Positions 7,448-11,430 of a stretch of DNA of 11,430 nt are shown one piece after another (the first letter of the stretch is position 1; every line of letters begins with the position of its first letter). The notes under the pieces are model-generated. The model saw only the letters and a program-made list of their open reading frames with translations. It did not search any database and was not told the DNA's origin. This DNA is from Pyrinomonadaceae bacterium. Lineage in GTDB: Bacteria > Acidobacteriota > Blastocatellia > Pyrinomonadales > Pyrinomonadaceae. The translations under genes were made by a program, and so were the position numbers. The stretch spans positions 1-11,430 of the forward strand of contig JACDAW010000157.1 in assembly GCA_013695245.1 (NCBI GenBank), given 5' to 3'.

Positions 7448-7461
7448 ACCGACGATGGACG

Positions 7462-7479
7462 AGCGGGAACGTTTCCGCT
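7462..7479. promoter_or_regulatory. Near-perfect 18-bp palindrome in the leader of the CDF gene (possible operator)
   Basis: The half-sites AGCGGGAAC (7462-7470) and GTTTCCGCT (7471-7479) are complementary at eight of nine positions, with one G-T pair. The element lies 15-32 nt upstream of the CDF start codon and downstream of the predicted transcription start. That position would suit repression or an RNA structure covering the ribosome-binding region. No regulator gene is in the window and the sequence is not one I can assign to a known metal-sensor family. Confidence 0.45.
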
Positions 7480-7502
7480 TTTGACGAAGAATTGCTCTTT
7501 AG

Positions 7503-7531
7503 AATATAAACGAAAGCTTTGCGCCCGCCAA
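7503..7531 (-). promoter_or_regulatory. Sigma-70-like promoter candidate for the CDF-led block
   Basis: On the minus strand, TTGGCG (7531-7526) and TATATT (7508-7503) are separated by exactly 17 nt. They match the consensus at four of six and five of six positions. Transcription would start near 7496, giving a leader of about 50 nt that contains the palindrome at 7462-7479. The preceding gene ends at 7732 with a terminator-like hairpin between, so a promoter is expected here. Confidence 0.5.
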
Positions 7532-7617
7532 ACAGCATTCGCGCTTCGCAAAGGGAGAAGCGGCACAACGCAGTTCCGCGCCTTTTAATAAAGGCTTCTT
7601 AAAAGATTGAAAACCTA

Positions 7618-7663
7618 AAGCAAACGCCCGACGAACATCAATATCTTCGTCAAGCGTTTGCTT
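7618..7663 (-). terminator. Two-part hairpin, probable terminator of the zinc-ribbon gene
   Basis: The outer arms AAGCAAACGC (7618-7627) and GCGTTTGCTT (7654-7663) are exact complements. The inner arms GACGAA (7630-7635) and TTCGTC (7646-7651) extend the stem across a 2/2 internal bulge, leaving a 10-nt loop. In the minus-strand transcript the stem begins about 70 nt after the stop of the zinc-ribbon gene and is followed by a loose U-rich stretch (TTAGGTTTTC). The rest of the 284-nt gap (7448-7731) holds the promoter and palindrome of the CDF gene and shows no gene. Confidence 0.6.
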
Positions 7664-7731
7664 AAAATCAGAGCGAGAACAAAATCGTGGAATTAAATTG
7701 TTATGATAATTCGCGGCTAAAGCTCAGACCG

Positions 7732-8547
7732 TTAGGTTGAAGACGCGGCAAGAGCTTTGTTGAAATCGCGGTAAAGTTCGCCGAAGTCACGCACGGCGCG
7801 TTCGAGCACTGACGACATCTCAGCAGCGTCCTTTGTGTTTACCATCAAGTTGACGTGATTAACGAACGCTGCGTGTGCATCGTCGGTGCGCGCCGTCGGC
7901 GACAGCTGAACGATGAAAAGGCGACGGCGTTCGACGGGTCGCAGTTGGGCGATCTCACGGTTAATGAAAGCCGCACCCTGCTCGATCTGATCAAACTCCG
8001 GGTCAAGCACGAGCACGCTCATCTGATCTTCGCGCATACGCTTGATCGCCTGCGCGGTATCGGCGGCGACAAAAACCTCGTAGCGACTTTCAGAGAGAGC
8101 GCGCGCAACCGTTTCCTTGTGCGCCGGGGCGACGCACACCAGCGCGCGGCGTTGCTCCCAACTGCGCCCGAAGAAACTGCTTTCTCCTTCTCCCGCGCCC
8201 GCTGTCGCAGCACCGCGCTGTAGCAATGCAGACAGCAATCGCACGACATCTTCTGCGTTAATGACGCTCTCCTGTTTCGCCGTTGAATTTTTATCAGAAG
8301 CTTCGGCGCGGAATACGGGTGCCGAAGCCGCATGTTCGAGACGCGCGCGCGCAAGCGGCGACGCATCTTCAGTAATCGTATCAGTCGCCGACTTGGTGTT
8401 ATTAAGTGGCGAAGCGGAATTTCCGGCGAGCGGTTGCACGTTATTCGCATGACTACATTTCGGACATCGCACGTTGAAAGGGATTGCGGGAATTTTAGCT
8501 TCGTCTAGTTGCAAGCGCGTCTGACATTTTGAACATGTGACGATCAT
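7732..8547 (-). CDS. Zinc-ribbon (MJ0042-type) protein with degenerate receiver-like C-terminal domain
   Basis: This 271-residue cytoplasmic protein has two recognisable ends. Residues 1-40 form a zinc ribbon of the MJ0042 type: C5-x2-C8 in VTCSKCQ and C28-x2-C31 in RCPKCSH. A low-complexity, Ser/Ala/Asn-rich linker follows to about residue 130. The C-terminal 130 residues have the strand/helix rhythm of a response-regulator receiver: ALVCVAP, YEVFVAADTAQAIKRM, VLVLDPEFD, RLFIVQLSP, NLMVNTKDAAEM. The aspartate of VLVLDPEF sits where the phospho-acceptor would be, but the acidic pair after the first strand is missing, so phosphorylation is doubtful. The gene follows pilT across a 255-nt gap holding a repeat element. 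A role in regulating pili or polarity is a guess from position. The Shine-Dalgarno sequence is poor; the ATG at 8547 is fixed by the start of the zinc ribbon. Confidence 0.75.
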   Translation of the reverse strand: MIVTCSKCQTRLQLDEAKIPAIPFNVRCPKCSHANNVQPLAGNSASPLNNTKSATDTITEDASPLARARLEHAASAPVFRAEASDKNSTAKQESVINAEDVVRLLSALLQRGAATAGAGEGESSFFGRSWEQRRALVCVAPAHKETVARALSESRYEVFVAADTAQAIKRMREDQMSVLVLDPEFDQIEQGAAFINREIAQLRPVERRRLFIVQLSPTARTDDAHAAFVNHVNLMVNTKDAAEMSSVLERAVRDFGELYRDFNKALAASST

Positions 8548-8635
8548 AGTTTAGAGAATTTTACTTAGGTAGATTCATGCTGCTGCTTAAATGCTAAATC
8601 AAAACAGACAACATTGGCACACGATGATTTTCTTC

Positions 8636-8721
8636 ACCGCCGAGACGCAAGAGCCAAGCCGCAGAGGTTCGCAGAGAAAACATGTCAACTCTCTCTGCGC
8701 GTTCCTCCGCGTCTCGGCGAT
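8636..8721. repeat. Imperfect hairpin repeat element (REP/MITE-like, 'GCCGAGACGC' type)
   Basis: The 86-bp element has outer arms CGCCGAGACGC (8638-8648) and GCGTCTCGGCG (8709-8719), exact complements of 11 bp. Inner arms are GCAGAGA (8671-8677) and TCTCTGC (8692-8698), and a second GCAGAG copy lies at 8661-8666. The 14-nt loop contains ACATGT. This resembles a family of dispersed intergenic repeats built from 'cgccgagacgcagag' and 'ctctgcg...cgtctcggcg' that I have seen in environmental bacterial genomes. There is no ORF inside. It occupies the gap between pilT and the zinc-ribbon gene and could also end transcription. Copy number cannot be judged from this window. Confidence 0.65.
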
Positions 8722-8802
8722 AAACATTGTCTCTCGATACATATCTCATACAGAAATCTAGCGTACCTATCTTCTATGCTCTGATTTAGTGAGCTTTTGG
8801 GA

Positions 8803-9981
8803 TTACTCGATCATGCTGAACATCGAGGATTTATCAAAGCTCGGCGCAAGCGGCGTGTTTTCCTCTTGGATGTATTCATCGCCCGACGACAGGCCCTTGA
8901 GCGTAAGCAACAGGTTGTGCCGGTTCGTGGCAAAGCCGAGGCCGTCCTCCATCGTCACAGTTCCGTTTTGGATCATAGTTTTAATGACGGAATCGAATTC
9001 CTGCATACCGTCGAGTTTGCCGTCGCGCATCGCATCGAGAATTGACTTGCCAGCAGATTCGCCCGCCTTGATGTATTCCCTTGTGCGCGGCGTTGATTTG
9101 CAAATTTCAACGGCCGCGATGCGCCCGCCATCGTCGGCGCGCGGCAACAATCTTTGCGAAATGATGTAGCGAAATGTTTGCGCAAGGCGTGTGCGGATCA
9201 CGTGCTCTTCATTCTTCGGGTAAAGCCCGATGATGCGGTCAACCGTTTTGGAAGCATCAATCGTGTGCATCGTCGAGAGCACGAGATGTCCCGTTTCGGC
9301 CGCCTCTAAAGCGATCTCGGTCGTCTCATAGTCGCGCATCTCGCCGATGAGAATCACTTTTGGGGCTTGGCGCAAGGCGGCGCGCAAAGCCGACGGGAAA
9401 TCCTTCGCATCTGAGCCGACCTCGCGCTGATTGATCGTCGAACTTTTATGATTGTGCAGAAACTCAATCGGGTCTTCGATGGTGACGATATGGTAATGCT
9501 TTGTTTCGTTGATGTGATCAATGATGGCGGTGAGCGTCGTTGATTTGCCGACGCCGGTCGGGCCTGTCACAAGGACGATGCCATTTCTGATTTCACTAAT
9601 GTCGGTGAGTTGCGCGGGCAAGCCAAGTTGCTCAAACGTTAAAACTTCAGTCGGGATCACGCGCATCACAATCGAATAGGTGCCGCGTTGTTGGAAAATG
9701 TTAACGCGAAACCGGGTGCGTGAAGGCAAGGAATAACTGATGTCAACCGAGCCGTTTTGCGCGAGACGGCGCGCGGCTTCCGGGTTGCCCACCATCAGCG
9801 TCATCGCAATAAGTTCGGTTTGATACGGGGAGAGTTTTTGCAAACCGAGCGGTTGGACGCTCACGAGCTTACCGTTGACTTCGACTTGCGGTTGCTGTCC
9901 GACGGAGAAATTAAGGTCGCTGATTTTGTCAGAAACCATTAACATGCGCTCAATAATAGGCGGCAGATCGAAGAAGCTCAT
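8803..9981 (-). CDS. pilT: PilT-type type IV pilus retraction ATPase
   Basis: This 392-residue protein is a hexameric secretion ATPase that drives pilus retraction (twitching) at the inner-membrane base of the type IV pilus. The N-terminal PAS-like domain begins around VSDKISDLNFSVGQQPQVEVNGKL (16-39), like the A-S-D-L-H start of PilT. The Walker A motif is GPTGVGKS (140-147), the Asp box VTIEDPIEF (166-174), Walker B KVILIGEMRD (208-217) with E214, and the His box GHLVLSTMHT (231-240). ALRAALRQAPK (198-208) is typical of the family. The expected AIRNLIRE-like retraction helix is replaced by PRTREYIKAG (298-307). A tail rich in Ser, Met and acidic residues follows position 365. No pilB, pilC or pilin gene is nearby, so it may be one of several PilT paralogues. 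Length and domain order argue against PilB. The start codon follows only a weak Shine-Dalgarno sequence. Confidence 0.9.
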   Translation of the reverse strand: MSFFDLPPIIERMLMVSDKISDLNFSVGQQPQVEVNGKLVSVQPLGLQKLSPYQTELIAMTLMVGNPEAARRLAQNGSVDISYSLPSRTRFRVNIFQQRGTYSIVMRVIPTEVLTFEQLGLPAQLTDISEIRNGIVLVTGPTGVGKSTTLTAIIDHINETKHYHIVTIEDPIEFLHNHKSSTINQREVGSDAKDFPSALRAALRQAPKVILIGEMRDYETTEIALEAAETGHLVLSTMHTIDASKTVDRIIGLYPKNEEHVIRTRLAQTFRYIISQRLLPRADDGGRIAAVEICKSTPRTREYIKAGESAGKSILDAMRDGKLDGMQEFDSVIKTMIQNGTVTMEDGLGFATNRHNLLLTLKGLSSGDEYIQEENTPLAPSFDKSSMFSMIE

Positions 9982-10061
9982 TCCTGTTGTGTACCTTTAA
10001 ATTTGAGGAGAGCAAGTCAGGTGGAGGGTTTATCAAATGCCTGCGACGTAAGAATGCTTTG

Positions 10062-10079
10062 AAGTCTCAGCGGAGACTT
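10062..10079. repeat. Short perfect hairpin between thiE and pilT
   Basis: The arms AAGTCTC (10062-10068) and GAGACTT (10073-10079) enclose a 4-nt loop. The hairpin lies about 90 nt downstream of the thiE stop and 80 nt upstream of the pilT start. No U-run follows it in the leftward transcript, so termination is possible but not convincing. The rest of the 186-nt gap (9982-10167) shows no gene and no strong promoter. Confidence 0.45.
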
Positions 10080-10167
10080 TCGCTATTCTGCGGCAAAGCA
10101 AGGATAAACGCAAGCAAAAGTTTGTTTATTGTTTAACCGGTGCTTTTAGAACGCTTACCTACTAAAG

Positions 10168-10803
10168 CTAAGCGTTGAGAACCTCTGCGACGAGGCTCTC
10201 GGTGCGGGCTGAAATCTGCGAAGGTTCTTCAAGTAAGTAGCTGATAATCGCAATGGCGCTCGCGCCGGATGAAATCACGTTTCGTGCGTTCGTGAAATTG
10301 ATGCCGCCGATGGCGACAAGCGGCACGCTCTCACCGAGTTCCGCGCGGACGCGGCGCAAGCCGTCAAGACCGACGATTGGATCGGGATTCTCCTTTGACG
10401 CTGTTGAGAAGATGGGGCCGATGGCGATGTAGTTAATGGGGAGTTTGGCGACGGCGACGGCCTGTTCGATGTTGTGTGTCGAATAACCGATGATGAAATC
10501 TTCGCCGAGCAGAGCGCGCGCCGCTTCCGGCGGAAGATCGTCTTGACCGAAATGCACGCCGTCGGCACGAAGCGCAAGCGCGATGTCGGCGCGGTCGTTG
10601 ATAATCAAACGGGCGTTGTGGCTGCGCGCGACTTCTAAAGCTTCAACCGCCTCACGATAAAACTCACGCGGCGAAAGATGTTTCTCGCGCAGTTGGATGA
10701 AGGTCGCGCCGCCCGCGCACAAACGCTCAACTTGCGCGGCGTGCGACAAACCAGAAATACGACGATCAGTAATCGGATAAATCTTCGGAAGATTAACGCG
10801 CAA
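10168..10803 (-). CDS. thiE: Thiamine-phosphate synthase (TenI/ThiE family)
   Basis: This 211-residue TIM-barrel enzyme joins hydroxymethylpyrimidine diphosphate and the thiazole phosphate to give thiamine phosphate. The family motifs occur in order. FIQLREK (35-41) has the pyrophosphate-contacting Q37/R39/K41, followed by IINDRADIAL (67-76), GVHFGQDDL (82-90), GYSTHN (106-111), GPIFSTASKE (129-138), VAIGGI (163-168) and SGASAIAIIS (179-188). TenI thiazole tautomerases are close relatives, but the QLREK, NDR, GQDD and SxTK-like residues favour ThiE. The start is probably a TTG at 10803: no in-frame ATG lies near the N-terminus, and the barrel's first strand (KIYPITD) begins right after it. 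The gene overlaps the stop of the cysteine-domain gene by 11 nt, so the two are probably co-translated. No other thi gene or TPP riboswitch is visible. Confidence 0.9.
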   Translation of the reverse strand: MRVNLPKIYPITDRRISGLSHAAQVERLCAGGATFIQLREKHLSPREFYREAVEALEVARSHNARLIINDRADIALALRADGVHFGQDDLPPEAARALLGEDFIIGYSTHNIEQAVAVAKLPINYIAIGPIFSTASKENPDPIVGLDGLRRVRAELGESVPLVAIGGINFTNARNVISSGASAIAIISYLLEEPSQISARTESLVAEVLNA

Positions 10804-11332
10804 AACTTTTCTTTGTCTTTGAAGAACTCCGCCGCATCGTTGCTGTTTCGCCTAAAACCATCGCTCCGGCAACTGCAACTGACTGACCTTGTTCAGCTTC
10901 CAGCGGCGACGACACGGCGTAGCCCATAATCGAAGGCTCACTCGGCGTCACATATTTGAACGAGGGATGATCTACTGTATCGCTTTTAAGCAAGCTGTTG
11001 CTGATGCCGACTCCGGCGAGGAAACTCAACACGGAAGATAGCGCGGCGCGCGCAAGCAGAGATGCGCGGCGTTTGAGCACACGTAATCCCGTCGGGCAAT
11101 CGGCGGTTAAGATCGAGCCGTCTCTGCGACGGTAGAACCTGACGCACAAACGCCCTTCCGCATTTGCGACAAAAGCTTCCGCGTCGCCCCGCGACATATT
11201 CGAGAGATTGTAAACATTCATACGACATTCGCCGCAGAAGCGTTTTTGATTGTCTCCAACCATCCCATCCCAATCAGCCGAACAAGGAGCAGCAACCCGC
11301 ACGCGGCTGAGATTATCTGTGAATTTGCGCAT
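10793..11332 (-). CDS. Cysteine-domain, single-pass membrane protein of unknown function
   Basis: I recognise the N-terminal pattern but not a function. Residues 14-83 hold conserved-looking cysteines: C17 in PCSADWDGM, C33 and C36 in RFCGECRMNVYNLS, C63 in RLCVRFYRRRDG, and C79 in DCPTGL. The C-x2-C pair and W/Y/F-rich spacing suggest a metal-binding or redox module. I recall similar N-terminal modules in hypothetical proteins of Acidobacteriota; no database was consulted. A hydrophobic segment at about 90-110 (LLARAALSSVLSFLAGVGI) would anchor it with the cysteine module probably in the cytoplasm. The outer part is short and ends with a basic, Ser-rich tail. The start at 11332 follows an AAAGGGAG-like Shine-Dalgarno sequence at normal spacing. 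It precedes and overlaps thiE by 11 nt, with an ECF-like promoter upstream. Confidence 0.75.
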   Translation of the reverse strand: MRKFTDNLSRVRVAAPCSADWDGMVGDNQKRFCGECRMNVYNLSNMSRGDAEAFVANAEGRLCVRFYRRRDGSILTADCPTGLRVLKRRASLLARAALSSVLSFLAGVGISNSLLKSDTVDHPSFKYVTPSEPSIMGYAVSSPLEAEQGQSVAVAGAMVLGETATMRRSSSKTKKSFAR

Positions 11333-11391
11333 CGTATTTCTCCCTTTGATAAGGAACGGTGAAAGAAGAAGTTTCTTGCATCCCGTTCATC

Positions 11392-11419
11392 TTAGACACT
11401 CCTTTGGAAGAAATGTTCC
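11392..11419 (-). promoter_or_regulatory. ECF sigma-factor (RpoE-like) promoter candidate
   Basis: On the minus strand, GGAACAT (11419-11413) is followed after exactly 15 nt by GTCTAA (11397-11392). This matches the sigma-E pattern GGAACTT-N15-GTCTAA at 12 of 13 positions. Transcription would start near 11385, about 50 nt before the cysteine-domain gene, and would probably carry thiE too. The match could be chance, since an upstream reading frame from the window edge also ends with a TAA at 11394-11392. Confidence 0.5.
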
Positions 11420-11430
11420 GCACGGCAATG

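Noticed and set aside
7110..7568. 152-residue frame overlapping the start of the CDF gene in another frame
   Set aside because: It is Arg/His/Cys-rich with no family pattern and is a shadow of the CDF coding sequence and its leader.
7582..7605. AT-rich inverted repeat CTTTTAA / TTAAAAG in the CDF upstream region
   Set aside because: Seven A:T-rich pairs with a 10-nt loop are easily found by chance; the GC-containing hairpin next to it is the better terminator.
1..11430. CRISPR array, tRNA, rRNA, transposase, TPP riboswitch upstream of thiE, or defence island
   Set aside because: No regularly spaced direct repeats, cloverleaf, rRNA core sequences, transposase motifs or thi-box were seen on either strand by eye.

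Overview
All supported genes in this window lie on the minus strand, so transcription runs from high to low coordinates. The DNA is moderately GC-rich with short intergenic gaps. A Gram-negative-type, pilus-bearing, probably aerobic or facultative soil or sediment bacterium is likely. The gene types, and a cysteine domain at the right end that I associate with hypothetical proteins of Acidobacteriota, make Acidobacteriota (perhaps Blastocatellia) my best guess. There is no rRNA or other taxonomic marker, so this is inference.

Layout in transcription order. (1) At 11392-11419 there is a good match to an extracytoplasmic-function (ECF) sigma promoter. It is followed by a cysteine-rich, membrane-anchored protein of unknown function (10793-11332), which overlaps thiE (10168-10803, thiamine-phosphate synthase, probable TTG start). 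(2) A stand-alone PilT-type retraction ATPase (8803-9981). (3) A large imperfect hairpin repeat (8636-8721). (4) A zinc-ribbon protein with a degenerate receiver domain (7732-8547), followed by a terminator-like hairpin (7618-7663). (5) A long co-directional block starting at about 7500 with a sigma-70-like promoter and a palindrome. It encodes a zinc-type CDF exporter (6476-7447), a GT-C membrane glycosyltransferase (4837-6483), an 80-residue unknown protein (4588-4830), a LarA-type nickel-pincer racemase (3274-4563), a secreted unknown protein (2585-3214), a 49-residue metallothionein (2327-2476), a GlcD-type FAD-linked oxidase (648-2096) and an HD-domain nucleotidase-like protein (34-612).

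How they may work together. CDF exporter and GT-C overlap by 8 nt, and GT-C and the 80-residue ORF are 6 nt apart, so these three are probably translationally coupled. Two themes run through the block. One is metal handling: zinc exporter, metallothionein and a nickel-cofactor enzyme. The other is 2-hydroxyacid metabolism: LarA interconverts 2-hydroxyacid enantiomers and the GlcD-type flavoprotein oxidises D-2-hydroxyacids. The zinc-ribbon/pseudo-receiver protein lies next to pilT and may belong to motility control.

I see no CRISPR array, transposase, tRNA, rRNA, phage gene or obvious defence system. The least-explained items are the cysteine-domain protein upstream of thiE with its ECF-like promoter, the zinc-ribbon pseudo-receiver, the small ORF upstream of larA, and the repeat element.
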